A DNA stretch of 64,000 nt from positions 1,613,501-1,677,500 of the forward strand of contig NZ_LBIA02000001.1 of the NCBI RefSeq assembly GCF_001006325.2, in the 5' to 3' direction. Below, in pieces: positions 29,463 to 38,200 of the stretch. This DNA is from Afipia massiliensis. Its GTDB lineage: Bacteria; Pseudomonadota; Alphaproteobacteria; Rhizobiales; Xanthobacteraceae. Within the stretch, counting starts at the first letter, position 1; each line of letters opens with the position of its first letter. The notes below the pieces were generated by a model, which did no database searches, was not told the origin of the DNA, and saw nothing but the letters and a program-made list of their open reading frames with translations. A program made the position numbers and the translations under genes.

Positions 29463-30269
29463 ATGACGCATATATCGGACAGTTCCGCGGCGCCGGAGCT
29501 CAGCTTTATTGAGGTTGGCGATAGCGGGGCCAAACGGCGGATTGCCGTGCGCAAACGCACCGGCGAGGGGCCCGGCGTGTTCTGGCTCGGCGGGTTCAAT
29601 TCCGACATGAAGGGAACCAAGGCGCAGGCGCTCGATGAGTGGGCGGCCGGACAGCGCCGCGCCTGCGTGCGGTTCGATTATTCCGGGCACGGCGAATCCT
29701 CAGGCAGCTTCGCCGACGGAACCATCGGGCAGTGGCACGAGGAAAGCCTCAGGGTGTTTGATACGTTCTGCGAAGGTCCGCAGATCGTCGTCGGCTCGTC
29801 GATGGGCGGCTGGATGGCCCTGTTGCTGGCGCGCGCTCTTGCGAAGCGGGGGAAAGCCGTGTCGCGCGCGACGCTCAAAGGTCTGGTGCTGATCGCGCCC
29901 GCGCCGGATTTCACCGAAGACCTGATGTGGAAAGGTTTTTCGCAGGAGATCCGCGACGAGATCATGACCAAGGGCGTCTGGCATCGGCCTTCCGACTACG
30001 GCGAGGCGTATCCGATCACCCGCAACCTGATCGAGGAGGGCCGCAACCATCTGCTGCTCGGCGGCACCATCGATGTCGGATGTCCGGTTCGTATTCTGCA
30101 GGGCGCGCAGGACCCCGACGTGCCGTGGCGTCACGCCTTCGCGCTGACGCACTGCCTGCCGAGCGACGACGTGGTGCTGACGCTGGTACAGGACGGAGAT
30201 CATCGTCTGTCGCGGCCGCAGGATATTGCGCGCATGCTGGGCGCGGTGAGCGAACTGGCGGCGGCGTGA
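29463..30269 (+). CDS. Alpha/beta hydrolase
   Basis: A 268-residue hydrolase. The nucleophile elbow is GSSMGGW (Ser); the acid is likely the Asp in GAQDPDVPW and the His is in DGDHRLSRPQD, completing the triad. VFWLGGFNSDMKGTKA and FDYSGHGESSG form the oxyanion and cap-side loops. The pattern resembles small thioesterase-like (ABHD10-type) hydrolases; no substrate is known. GGAACGGGG lies before the ATG. It is divergent from infC. Confidence 0.85.
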   Translation: MTHISDSSAAPELSFIEVGDSGAKRRIAVRKRTGEGPGVFWLGGFNSDMKGTKAQALDEWAAGQRRACVRFDYSGHGESSGSFADGTIGQWHEESLRVFDTFCEGPQIVVGSSMGGWMALLLARALAKRGKAVSRATLKGLVLIAPAPDFTEDLMWKGFSQEIRDEIMTKGVWHRPSDYGEAYPITRNLIEEGRNHLLLGGTIDVGCPVRILQGAQDPDVPWRHAFALTHCLPSDDVVLTLVQDGDHRLSRPQDIARMLGAVSELAAA

Positions 30270-30326
30270 TCCCGAACCGGTTTTCGGATCAGGTCACGCC
30301 GATACAAATATCTGCGGGAGAAACCG

Positions 30327-30797
30327 ATGCAGACCGACAAACTCCTCCACGATTTCTGCCGCGCCGTCGAACAGCGCAACGGCAAGGCCCTCGCGGCCTT
30401 GTTCACGGAAGACGGCGTCTACCACGACGTGTTCTACGGCGCGTTCGAAGGCCGCGAGAACATCGCGGAACTGATCGACGACTGGTTCTATCGCACGGCG
30501 ACGGACTTCCGCTGGGACATGCACGATCCGGTCAGTGACGGGCGAAAGCTCTATGCGCGCTATACCTTCAGTTATCGCTCGCTGTTGCCCGAAGCGAAAG
30601 GTGCGCGCGCGATGTTCGAGGGCGTCGCAATCATGAAACTGCGCGACGGGCTGATCGTCGAATACGGCGAGGTCGCAAATGTCGCGACCGGGTTTCTGGA
30701 CATGAATTTCGCGCCGGAGCGCATCGCGAAGATTTTCGCCAGGCAGAATGCAGCGCTCAAGGCGCGGCCGGAGATGGCGCGGCACATCGCGGATTGA
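30327..30797 (+). CDS. SnoaL/NTF2-like protein
   Basis: A 156-residue protein with the SnoaL-like polyketide-cyclase / NTF2 fold: LLHDFCRAVEQRNGKALAALFTEDGVYHD at the start and AIMKLRDGLIVEYGE near the end. The fold serves many functions; here there is no neighbouring pathway to fix one. GGGAGAAA stands just before the ATG. It follows the hydrolase by 57 bp on the same strand, with a remnant of a rhizobial GGATCA repeat in the gap. Confidence 0.8.
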   Translation: MQTDKLLHDFCRAVEQRNGKALAALFTEDGVYHDVFYGAFEGRENIAELIDDWFYRTATDFRWDMHDPVSDGRKLYARYTFSYRSLLPEAKGARAMFEGVAIMKLRDGLIVEYGEVANVATGFLDMNFAPERIAKIFARQNAALKARPEMARHIAD

Positions 30798-30816
30798 GCG
30801 ACCGACAACAGTTCTG

Positions 30817-30902
30817 CGTCATTGCGAGCGAAGCGAAGCAATCCAGTCTTGGAAGCAGACAGAGCTGGATTGCTTCGTCGCAAAATGCTCCTCGCAATGA
30901 CG
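30817..30902. repeat. Intergenic palindrome, TCATTGCGAG family (copy 7)
   Basis: CGTCATTGCGAGCGAAGCG ... CTCCTCGCAATGACG, with inner GCAATCCAG / CTGGATTGC. It occupies the gap between the convergent SnoaL-like and queG genes. Confidence 0.9.
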
Positions 30903-30904
30903 AA

Positions 30905-32056
30905 TTAGTTAGTTGCCGCCGCCCACTCGCTCCGCACATCCTCATCCGATTCATCGGAACGCGCGGCGAGTTCGGAAAATTCCGCATGCGGCAGCAGCCG
31001 TGACAGTGCCCACACCGCAGCGCCCCGCACCAGCGGATTTGCGTCATCGAGCAGGCGGCGCGCTTCAGGGATCAGCGCCGCATCGTTGCTGTTGCCAATG
31101 GCGGTGAGCACGTTGCGCATGAAACGATCGCGGCCGATCCGCTTGACCGGCGATTTGGTGAACAGCGTGCGGAACGCCGGATCGTCGAGCCGCGCCAACT
31201 CGGCGAGCGACGGACCGCGCAGTTCATCGCGTGCCGCGAGCCTCAGTTCGTGGCCCTCCTGCGCGAACTTGTTCCACGGACAGACGCTCAGACAATCGTC
31301 GCAGCCGTAGATGCGATTGCCGATGGCTTCGCGATGCTCGCGCGGAATCGCGCCCTTGTGCTCGATGGTCAGATACGAAATGCACTTGCGCGCATCGAGC
31401 CGATACGGCGCGGGGAAGGCGCTGGTCGGGCAGATGTCGAGACAGGCCTGGCACGATCCGCAGTGATCCACGTCGGCGTCGTCGCGCGGCAACTCCAGCG
31501 TGGTGAAGATCGCGCCGAGAAACAGCCACGAGCCGTATTCGCGCGAGACGAGATTGGTGTGCTTGCCCTGCCAGCCGAGACCGGCCGCATGGGCCAGCGG
31601 CTTCTCCATCACCGCGGCGGTATCGACAAACACCTTCACATCGCCGCCGGCGGTGGCGAGCAGCCAGCGCGCCAGCGTCTTCAGCCGCTTCTTGATCAGG
31701 TCGTGATAGTCGTCGCCGCGCGCATACACCGAAATCGCGCCGCGTGTTTTCTGCTCCAGCAGCGCCAGCGGATTTTCATCCGGGCCGTAGTTCATCCCCA
31801 GCATCACGACCGAGCGCACGTCGCTCCATAGCACCTTGGGGCTGGCGCGGCGCGCGGGCTCGTTGGCGAGCCAGCCCATGTCGCCGTGCGAACCCGCATC
31901 GAGAAAATTCTGCAGCCGGTCGTGCGCGCCTTCAATGGCGCCGGGATCGGTGATGCCGATGGTGCCAAAGCCGATGGCGCGGGCCTGTTCGATCAGCGCG
32001 GCCTTGACCGCGGCTGAATCGACATGGCTTGCGTCGACAAGAGTTGTGTTGGTCAG
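30905..32056 (-). CDS. queG: Epoxyqueuosine reductase (start uncertain)
   Basis: About 383 residues. QueG reduces epoxyqueuosine to queuosine in tRNA with cobalamin and two [4Fe-4S] clusters. [41 protein letters not shown] is diagnostic; the clusters are bound by [12 protein letters not shown] and [18 protein letters not shown]-like repeat tail (about 290-380) follows. No ATG is in frame near the conserved N-terminus. I give a CTG at 32056 that overlaps the gst stop (CTGA); an in-frame GTG at 32104 inside gst is the alternative. It is coupled to gst. Confidence 0.85.
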   Translation of the reverse strand: MTNTTLVDASHVDSAAVKAALIEQARAIGFGTIGITDPGAIEGAHDRLQNFLDAGSHGDMGWLANEPARRASPKVLWSDVRSVVMLGMNYGPDENPLALLEQKTRGAISVYARGDDYHDLIKKRLKTLARWLLATAGGDVKVFVDTAAVMEKPLAHAAGLGWQGKHTNLVSREYGSWLFLGAIFTTLELPRDDADVDHCGSCQACLDICPTSAFPAPYRLDARKCISYLTIEHKGAIPREHREAIGNRIYGCDDCLSVCPWNKFAQEGHELRLAARDELRGPSLAELARLDDPAFRTLFTKSPVKRIGRDRFMRNVLTAIGNSNDAALIPEARRLLDDANPLVRGAAVWALSRLLPHAEFSELAARSDESDEDVRSEWAAATN

Positions 32057-32745
32057 AAGTCGAGATCCACGTAGTGGGCCGACGCCGGGACGCCCGCCAT
32101 CCACTCGCTCAGCAACGGGCGGAACGACGGGCGGGACTTGATCCGCACGTACCACGCCTTGGCTGCGTCGTCCTCGTTCCATGGCACATCGCCCAGATAG
32201 TCCAGCGCCGACAGGTGGGCTGCGGCGGCCAGATCGGCATAGGTGAGCTGATCGCCGGCGAGAAAATTCCGCGTCCGCGCCAGCCAGCCGATATAGGCCA
32301 GATGATAGCGCACATTTGCCTTGGCGGCGCGCAGAACATCGGTCGACGGCGGCCCGCCGCCATGCTCGGGTTTCATGAACCGCTTGTAGATGCGCTCAGA
32401 GACCAGCGGGTTGCTGGCCTCCTCGAAAAACTTGTCGTTGAACCACGACATCAGACGCCGCACCTCGATGCGGTCGTTCATCGCGCGCGGCAGCAACCGG
32501 TGATCGGCCAATGGCGCGCCGTGAATCTCGTCGAGGAATTCCGCGGCGAGACCGGCGCCGGGCATGGCGGGTGTGCCCTCGGCAATCAGCACCGGCGTAT
32601 CGCCGGCCGGATTCAGCGCCAGAAAGGCTTCGCGGCGATCCCAGACCAGTTCTTCCACAAGCCGCGTGTCGAGTCCGTGTTCGCCGAGCGCGAGGCGCAC
32701 GAAGCGCGACCGCGGGCAAAACGGATGATGAAAAAGTGTGAACAT
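32053..32745 (-). CDS. Glutathione S-transferase family protein
   Basis: A 230-residue GST. The thioredoxin-fold N-terminal domain begins [21 protein letters not shown], with a CPRS motif in place of the CPxC of glutaredoxins; [13 protein letters not shown] is the glutathione-contact loop. The helical C-terminal domain contains [26 protein letters not shown]. It is the likely first gene of a gst-queG pair. A paired-hairpin element stands about 60 bp upstream of its start. Confidence 0.88.
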   Translation of the reverse strand: MFTLFHHPFCPRSRFVRLALGEHGLDTRLVEELVWDRREAFLALNPAGDTPVLIAEGTPAMPGAGLAAEFLDEIHGAPLADHRLLPRAMNDRIEVRRLMSWFNDKFFEEASNPLVSERIYKRFMKPEHGGGPPSTDVLRAAKANVRYHLAYIGWLARTRNFLAGDQLTYADLAAAAHLSALDYLGDVPWNEDDAAKAWYVRIKSRPSFRPLLSEWMAGVPASAHYVDLDF

Positions 32746-32802
32746 GTGGCCAGTGATAGTCCGGTTAGGTTTAACAAAGGGTCTCGAATGGCGGTTAACG
32801 CG

Positions 32803-32970
32803 CCAGTACCGCCTATTGGACGTTCCTGTATCGTAAGCTGCGAGTCAGGCTCAGGAACGTCCAATAGAAAGCGGTACTGGAATTATAAGCTTACGAGTAC
32901 CCATAACTTTCCGAAGTTCGTGAAAGGTGGTTGCGGAAACGGATCACGAACTTCGGAAAGTGGGTACTCG
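32803..32970. repeat. Paired-hairpin element C
   Basis: Hairpin 1 (32803-32880, 78 nt): outer arms CCAGTACCGC / GCGGTACTGG, an AAA bulge on the 3-prime arm, inner arms CTATTGGACGTTCCTG. Linker AATTATAAGCTTA. Hairpin 2 (32894-32970, 77 nt): outer arms CGAGTACCC / GGGTACTCG, an ATA bulge on the 5-prime arm, inner arms ACTTTCCGAAGTTCGTGA. AATGGCGGTT (32787-32796) and AACCGCCATT (32994-33003) flank the whole as an outer inverted repeat. It fills most of the 357-bp gap 32746-33102. Confidence 0.85.
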
Positions 32971-33102
32971 CCGACAAAGCCTGATAAGCAGGCAACCGCC
33001 ATTTGCCAATACTCTATTTCACGGATTTGGCGTTGCGGCGACTTTCCGAATGGGCGACAACGACGCCGCTCGCGGGGCCCTCATCCACAGCGGATCGCTT
33101 TC

Positions 33103-33909
33103 ATGTCATTCGATCTTTTCAAGGCTTTCATCCTCGGCATCGTCGAGGGTCTGACCGAGTTCCTGCCGGTGTCTTCGACCGGGCATCTCCTTCTGCTGGA
33201 GCGGTTTTTCGGTTTCGATGACGATGCGTTCGGCAAGACCTTCGTGGTGCTGATCCAGCTTGGCGCGATTCTCGCCATCCTCTCGGTCTATTTTGCGAAA
33301 TTGTGGCGAATCGCGCTCGGCATGTTTTCCGATCCGGCGGCGCAGCGGTTCGTGATCGGCGTGCTGATCGCGTTTTTGCCGGCCGCCATCATCGGTGCGA
33401 TTGCGCACTCCTTCATCAAGGAGGTGTTGTTCAATCCGTGGGTGGTCTGTTTCACGCTGATCGCCGGCGGCGCCGTGCTGCTGTGGGTCGATCAGCAGGA
33501 TCTGCGCCCGCGCTTTCACGACGCCACAACATTTCCGTTGCCGATGTATCTCGGCATCGGTCTGGCGCAGTGCCTGGCGATGATTCCCGGCGTCTCGCGC
33601 TCGGGGGCGACCATCGTGTCGGCGATGCTGTTTGGATCGGACAAGCGGGCGGCGGCGGAGTTTTCGTTCTTTCTCGCGATCCCGACCATGACGGGCGCGT
33701 TCGCTTACGATCTCTACAAGAATCACGGGCAGATGACGGCGAACAACACGCTGCTGGTCGCGATGGGATTCATCACCTCGTTCGTGGCGGCGATCATCGT
33801 GGTGAAGACGCTGCTCGATTATGTGTCGCGCAGCGGCTTTGCGCTGTTCGCATGGTGGCGCGTGATCGTCGGCACGCTTGGACTGATCGGTTTGGCGCTG
33901 GGGAAGTAG
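33103..33909 (+). CDS. uppP: Undecaprenyl-diphosphatase
   Basis: A 268-residue polytopic membrane enzyme recycling undecaprenyl pyrophosphate for peptidoglycan synthesis; it also gives bacitracin resistance (BacA). The two signature loops are present: [18 protein letters not shown] near residue 12 and [19 protein letters not shown] near 160. Seven to eight hydrophobic segments are evident. ATG at 33103 starts [12 protein letters not shown]. The upstream in-frame opening runs through the paired hairpins and the antisense of gst and is not coding. Confidence 0.96.
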   Translation: MSFDLFKAFILGIVEGLTEFLPVSSTGHLLLLERFFGFDDDAFGKTFVVLIQLGAILAILSVYFAKLWRIALGMFSDPAAQRFVIGVLIAFLPAAIIGAIAHSFIKEVLFNPWVVCFTLIAGGAVLLWVDQQDLRPRFHDATTFPLPMYLGIGLAQCLAMIPGVSRSGATIVSAMLFGSDKRAAAEFSFFLAIPTMTGAFAYDLYKNHGQMTANNTLLVAMGFITSFVAAIIVVKTLLDYVSRSGFALFAWWRVIVGTLGLIGLALGK

Positions 33910-33937
33910 TCACGCGGAGTTACCGGGAATTCTCTTT

Positions 33938-34019
33938 CGTCATTGCGAGCGAAGCGAAGCAATCCAGAGCTACAAGCAAGAACTGGATTGCTTCGTCGCA
34001 ATTGCTCCTCGCAATGACG
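33938..34019. repeat. Intergenic palindrome, TCATTGCGAG family (copy 8)
   Basis: CGTCATTGCGAGCGAAGCG ... CTCCTCGCAATGACG, inner AGCAATCCAG / CTGGATTGCT, between convergent uppP and the dehydrogenase gene. Confidence 0.9.
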
Positions 34020-34045
34020 GCGAGTTGTCTCACATGCCCGAATCT

Positions 34046-35014
34046 TCACGTATCCTTGTGCGCGAACTGTCCGGTCTTGCGGTAGCGCCACAGATAGGAC
34101 GGCGCGACGGCTGCGAGCGAATCCGGCGTGATCCCCAAACCTTCCAGCGTCAGTCCTGCGGACTTCGCCGCATCCGACACCACGTTGTCGCTGCGCAGCA
34201 GCTCGACCTGATCCGGGGTCAGCTTGAGATCGCCCGGCGCGAACTGCAGGAAGTACGACTGGATTTTCGCGAGCGGGAACGGCAGCGACATCAGCATGCT
34301 GTTGCGCTGGGTGATCTTCACAATGAGTTCGATGATTTCCCGCATCGTCATGACCTCGGGTCCGCCGAGCTCATAGGTCGCGCCCGGCCGGGTCTTGCCG
34401 ACGACCGCATTGGCGACGGCGGTGGCGACGTCGCCGACATAGACCGGCTGCATCCTGGTCAGGCCGCCACCGATCAGGGGCAGCATCGGCGAAATGCGCG
34501 CCAGTCCCGCAAAGCGGTTGGTGAACTGATCCTCCGGGCCGAACACCACCGAGGGACGGAAGATCGTGGCCGATGGCGACGCCGCCAGCACGGCGGCTTC
34601 GCCGGCTGCCTTGGCGCGGGCATAGCCAGATGCCGAATTCGCATCGGCGCCGATCGCCGAGACATGCACCACGCGCGCGCCGATCTCGGCTGCCGCGCGC
34701 GCCACAGTGTCCGCGCCCTTGGCCTGAACCGCATCGAAGGTCTGCGCGCCGCCCTCGGCGAGAATTCCCACCAGATTGACGATGATGCTGGCGCCGCGCG
34801 CCGCGGCCTGCACCGAAGCCGGGTAGCGCAGGTTGGCCTGTACCGCATGAATCTGGCCGACCCGGCCCAGCGGCTGCAGGTGCCCGGCCAATTCGGGACG
34901 GCGAACGCCGACCCTGATGCGATATTCGCGCTTGGCCAGCTCCCGGATCACGTGCCGGCCGAGAAAACCCGATCCTCCGAAGACCGTGACAAGCGTATCG
35001 ATAGGGGCTGACAT
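34046..35014 (-). CDS. NAD(P)-binding complex I NDUFA9-like protein
   Basis: A 322-residue atypical short-chain dehydrogenase. The N-terminal VTVFGGSGFLGRHVIRELAKR is the nucleotide-binding motif; VVHVSAIGADANSASGYARAKAAGE and IFRPSVVFGPEDQFTNRFAGLA are typical of the NDUFA9 / complex I accessory subunit group found in alphaproteobacteria. No catalytic Tyr-x3-Lys motif in the usual form is seen; YARAK stands in its place. It may associate with respiratory complex I; that is family-based. The start MSAPIDTL has a GGAACC upstream. Confidence 0.85.
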   Translation of the reverse strand: MSAPIDTLVTVFGGSGFLGRHVIRELAKREYRIRVGVRRPELAGHLQPLGRVGQIHAVQANLRYPASVQAAARGASIIVNLVGILAEGGAQTFDAVQAKGADTVARAAAEIGARVVHVSAIGADANSASGYARAKAAGEAAVLAASPSATIFRPSVVFGPEDQFTNRFAGLARISPMLPLIGGGLTRMQPVYVGDVATAVANAVVGKTRPGATYELGGPEVMTMREIIELIVKITQRNSMLMSLPFPLAKIQSYFLQFAPGDLKLTPDQVELLRSDNVVSDAAKSAGLTLEGLGITPDSLAAVAPSYLWRYRKTGQFAHKDT

Positions 35015-35217
35015 GCGTGGTTCCTGCGCAAAATAAACGAAGCGGGAGGGCGGTCCCGCCGATTTCCGCGATACGCCATCATCCGCGCGCTGTACAGGTC
35101 ATTCCGGCGGCATCGTAGCGTTTTCGAGCGAAGCGGGGCCCGGTTCGCGTCAAGAAAACGCGTCAAGGAAAGACCAATTTGACAAGCGCGCGCCCTGTCC
35201 TTAGTAACCGCGTCAAT

Positions 35218-35304
<87 letters not shown>

Positions 35305-35385
35305 CAAATTTGGAAGTGGCCTCCTCCCCGGAGGTCAGGTTTTCCGAAACGGTGCACCCTCATCGCCATCTTCAGTGGTGCTTTT

Positions 35386-35775
35386 GTGAAAAAATCAGCC
35401 CTTGTTCTGATCGCCATGCTGTTGCCAGCTACGTCCGTGTTGGCCATGGACGCCCGGTTCGCAGCGAGCCTGAAGAAGCTCGACCCGCAAACCCGGCTCG
35501 AGCAGGTCTGCGATCTCGAAGCGATGAGCCGCATCGCGAGGGATGCGAAACTGTACCGCCCCGACCGCGCCAAGACCGACGTGCTATCCCATCCGCTTCA
35601 CGCCGGCCATACCGTCACGGGCAAGGGCGGCGCGTTCCGCAGCAAGGGACGCTGGTACTCGTTTTCCTTTACCTGTAAGGGCACGCCCGACCACATGAAG
35701 GTGCTGTCGTTCAGCTACAAGATCGGCGAGCCGATCCCTGAATCGAAGTGGGCGGCGTTGGGCCTGTGGCGCTGA
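35386..35775 (+). CDS. DUF930 domain-containing secreted protein
   Basis: A 129-residue protein. A GTG at 35386 starts a signal peptide (KKSALVLIAMLLPATSVLA). The mature part opens MDARFAASLKKLDPQTRLEQVCDLEAM, typical of DUF930 proteins of rhizobia, and ends with FTCKGTPDHMKVLSFSYKIGEPIPES. Two Cys residues may form a disulfide in the periplasm. Its function is unknown. It starts 80 bp after tRNA-Leu and could be read from the same promoter; the frame is open through the tRNA, but that part is not coding. Confidence 0.8.
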   Translation: MKKSALVLIAMLLPATSVLAMDARFAASLKKLDPQTRLEQVCDLEAMSRIARDAKLYRPDRAKTDVLSHPLHAGHTVTGKGGAFRSKGRWYSFSFTCKGTPDHMKVLSFSYKIGEPIPESKWAALGLWR

Positions 35776-35866
35776 AGGCGTCATTCCCCTCGTCGGCAGG
35801 GGATTTGGGCGATAGTTTAAGGCCCATCGATTCGAACAATCTGCACACCAAGGGTTTTGACAGACC

Positions 35867-36481
35867 ATGACCATCCGCCTGCATCGCGGCGACCTGCCGG
35901 ACCTTTCGCGCTACACGCAGTCGGTGGCGATCGACACCGAGACGCTGGGCCTCAACCCGCATCGCGACCGGCTGTGCGTGATCCAGTTGTCGAACGGCGA
36001 CGGCACGGCGGACGTGGTGCAGATTCCGGCTGGTCACTCCGACGCGCCCAATCTGAAAAAGCTGCTCGGCGATCCGAAGATCACCAAGATTTTTCATTTC
36101 GCGCGGTTCGATCTCGCCGTGCTGTTTCATGCGTTCGGCGTGATGCCGGAGCCGGTCTACTGCACCAAGATCGTGTCACGGCTGGTGCGGACCTACACCG
36201 ATCGCCACGGCCTGAAGGATCTGGTGCGCGAGGTGCTCGGCGTCGATCTGTCGAAGCAGCAGCAATCGAGCGACTGGGGCGCCGCGTCGCTGACCGATGC
36301 GCAACTGGCCTATGCGGCGTCCGACGTGCTGCATCTGCACGCGCTGCGCGAGAAGCTCGACGCGATGCTGGCGCGCGAGAACCGGGAGGCGCTTGCCGCC
36401 GCCTGTTTCCAGTTTTTGCCCACCCGCGCGAAACTCGACCTGCAGGGTTGGGAAAACGACGATATTTTCGCGCATTCGTAA
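35867..36481 (+). CDS. Ribonuclease D-like 3-prime-5-prime exonuclease
   Basis: A 204-residue DEDDy exonuclease containing only the catalytic domain. Motif I is VAIDTETLGL (Asp, Glu), motif II HFARFDLAVL (Asp), and motif III has YAASDVLHLHAL with Tyr and Asp. The HRDC domains of full-length RNase D are missing, so it is a short form common in alphaproteobacteria. It lies just upstream of the lptC-lptA-lptB genes. Confidence 0.9.
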   Translation: MTIRLHRGDLPDLSRYTQSVAIDTETLGLNPHRDRLCVIQLSNGDGTADVVQIPAGHSDAPNLKKLLGDPKITKIFHFARFDLAVLFHAFGVMPEPVYCTKIVSRLVRTYTDRHGLKDLVREVLGVDLSKQQQSSDWGAASLTDAQLAYAASDVLHLHALREKLDAMLARENREALAAACFQFLPTRAKLDLQGWENDDIFAHS

Positions 36482-36554
36482 TTCCGCCATTTGCGGCCCA
36501 ATCTCGCCTTTTGCAGCGAGGTTCGCCCGGTTTCGGTCACTTTTTTGCTCTTTG

Positions 36555-36582
36555 CCAAGCGCTTGGTATCAAGTGCTTGGTA
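36555..36582 (+). promoter_or_regulatory. Two tandem 14-bp near-palindromes upstream of lptC
   Basis: CCAAGCGCTTGGTA (36555-36568) is followed without a gap by TCAAGTGCTTGGTA (36569-36582). Each half is a dyad (CCAAGCGCTTGG / CAAGTGCTTGG). The position about 80 bp before the lptC start suits a repressor or activator site. The protein that would bind is unknown. Confidence 0.4.
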
Positions 36583-36663
36583 AGGCGTGACAAATGCCGG
36601 GCTGCAAAAAACCGTGTCATTGGCGTAGAATGACCGGGCCACCCCGGCGCTTCGGAGCATATT

Positions 36664-37365
36664 TTGGTTTCGGTTCAGAGCCAGAGCTATCAGGCTGGTG
36701 CGGATGCGCGCTACGCGAAGGCGAAGCGTCACAGCCGCCGCGTGCGCCAGATGCGGTTCGCTGTGCCAGTGATGGTGGCCGCCGCGATGCTGACCATCAT
36801 CGGCATCTCGCTGTTCAATCCATTCCGGATTCTGTCGAAGCTGCCGATTGACATCGGCAAGCTCGGCGTCTCCGGCACCAAGATCACGATGGACTCGCCG
36901 CACCTGGCCGGCTTCACGCCGGATCAGCGGCCCTATGAACTGTGGGCCAAATCTGCGGTGCAGGACGTGACCAATCCGAACAATGTCGAACTGCACGAAC
37001 TGCGCGCCAAGGTTCAGATGGAAGACAGGACAGGCATCACCATGGACGCGCGCAACGGCCTGTTCAATACCAAGACCCAGTTGCTGGATTTGAAAGACAA
37101 CATCTTACTGCAATCCACCACGGGGTATGAGGCGCGGCTGACGCAGGCTAACGTCGATCTCGGCGGCGGGACGGTGTCCTCGGATCAGCCTGTGGCGGTG
37201 AAACTGCTGAACGGCACGCTGGATGCGAATCGTCTGAGAATCACGGAAAACGGCGCGCTGGTGCGCTTCGAAGGCGGTGTCTCGATGATCCTGATTCCGG
37301 ATCAGCCAGCCACCGATACATCGACAGGTAATCAGGCGCCCGCACGGGACGCCGCGGCGAAATGA
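36664..37365 (+). CDS. lptC: LPS export ABC transporter periplasmic protein LptC
   Basis: A 233-residue bitopic protein. One N-terminal membrane helix (AVPVMVAAAMLTIIGISLFNPF, about 34-55) is followed by a beta-jellyroll of the OstA/LptC type with DLKDNILLQSTTGYEA and LRITENGALVRFEGGV. It bridges LptB2FG to LptA for lipopolysaccharide transport to the outer membrane. The start is TTG at 36664 with GGAG 6-7 nt upstream. Its TGA overlaps the lptA ATG (ATGA). Confidence 0.93.
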   Translation: MVSVQSQSYQAGADARYAKAKRHSRRVRQMRFAVPVMVAAAMLTIIGISLFNPFRILSKLPIDIGKLGVSGTKITMDSPHLAGFTPDQRPYELWAKSAVQDVTNPNNVELHELRAKVQMEDRTGITMDARNGLFNTKTQLLDLKDNILLQSTTGYEARLTQANVDLGGGTVSSDQPVAVKLLNGTLDANRLRITENGALVRFEGGVSMILIPDQPATDTSTGNQAPARDAAAK

Positions 37366-38090
37366 TTTTTCGGATGATGAAGATTCACAACGGTTTCAAC
37401 GCCAACACCATCGCGCGTGTCTTGTCCGCGGCGGTGGTCGCCATTGCCCTGTGTGCGACAGACGATGCGCATGCGCAGAGTTCGGCGACGGGCGTGCCCA
37501 ACGCGATGCAGGGCTTCTCGCAGAATCGCGACAAGCCGATTCAGATCGATGCCGCCTCGCTTGAGATGCGCGACAAGGACAAGGCGGCGACGTTCAGCGG
37601 CAATGTGAAGGTCGTGCAGGGCGACACCACCATGCTCTGCAAGACGCTTGTGGTGTTCTACGACAACGATCAGTCCAGCAGCCCCAAGAAGACTGCGATG
37701 AAAACATCGACGCCCGGACCCGCCGGCAGTTCGTCCATCAAACGGCTTGAGGCGCAAGGCGGCGTCGTCGTCACCCAGAAGGATCAGACCGTGACCGGCG
37801 ACCGCGGCGTGTTCGACATGCGCGCCAACACGGTCACGATGCACGGCAATGTGCTGCTGACCAAGGACAAGAACGTGCTGCGCGGCGACCGCCTCGTTGT
37901 CGATCTGACCACGGGCATTTCCCGGGTCGAATCGAACAGTGGGCGCGTGCAGGGTGTGTTTCAGGCCGCGCCGAACGGGTCGCAACCGGGCGGCGCCCCA
38001 GCCGGCGCGCAGCCGTCGCCAGCGCCTGGCGGCCCCGGAAAACCGCTCAAACTCAATGACTTGTCACCTCCGCGGAAGCCCAACAGTTGA
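37362..38090 (+). CDS. lptA: LPS transport periplasmic protein LptA
   Basis: A 242-residue OstA-like protein. A signal peptide (VLSAAVVAIALCATDDAHAQ) precedes the beta-jellyroll: NRDKPIQIDAASLEMRDKDKAATFSGNVKVVQGD, DQTVTGDRGVFDMRANTVTMHGNVLLTKDKNVLRGDRLVVDLTTG. A Pro/Gly-rich tail (about 205-240) ends the protein. It spans the periplasm between LptC and the outer-membrane translocon. It overlaps lptC by 4 bp; lptB follows after 110 bp. Confidence 0.94.
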   Translation: MIFRMMKIHNGFNANTIARVLSAAVVAIALCATDDAHAQSSATGVPNAMQGFSQNRDKPIQIDAASLEMRDKDKAATFSGNVKVVQGDTTMLCKTLVVFYDNDQSSSPKKTAMKTSTPGPAGSSSIKRLEAQGGVVVTQKDQTVTGDRGVFDMRANTVTMHGNVLLTKDKNVLRGDRLVVDLTTGISRVESNSGRVQGVFQAAPNGSQPGGAPAGAQPSPAPGGPGKPLKLNDLSPPRKPNS

Positions 38091-38200
38091 ACCGGATGCT
38101 GGGAGCCTGTATCACCCAGCCCCTGAACATTTGGGGATGGGCAACGCGCCTTCGCTCCATCATGCTCAGGCAACACTCCAAGGGCTGATTTGAAGCGGGC

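Noticed and set aside
32029-33102. Long in-frame upstream extension of uppP
   Set aside because: It runs antisense to gst and through paired hairpins; UppP has its normal start at 33103.
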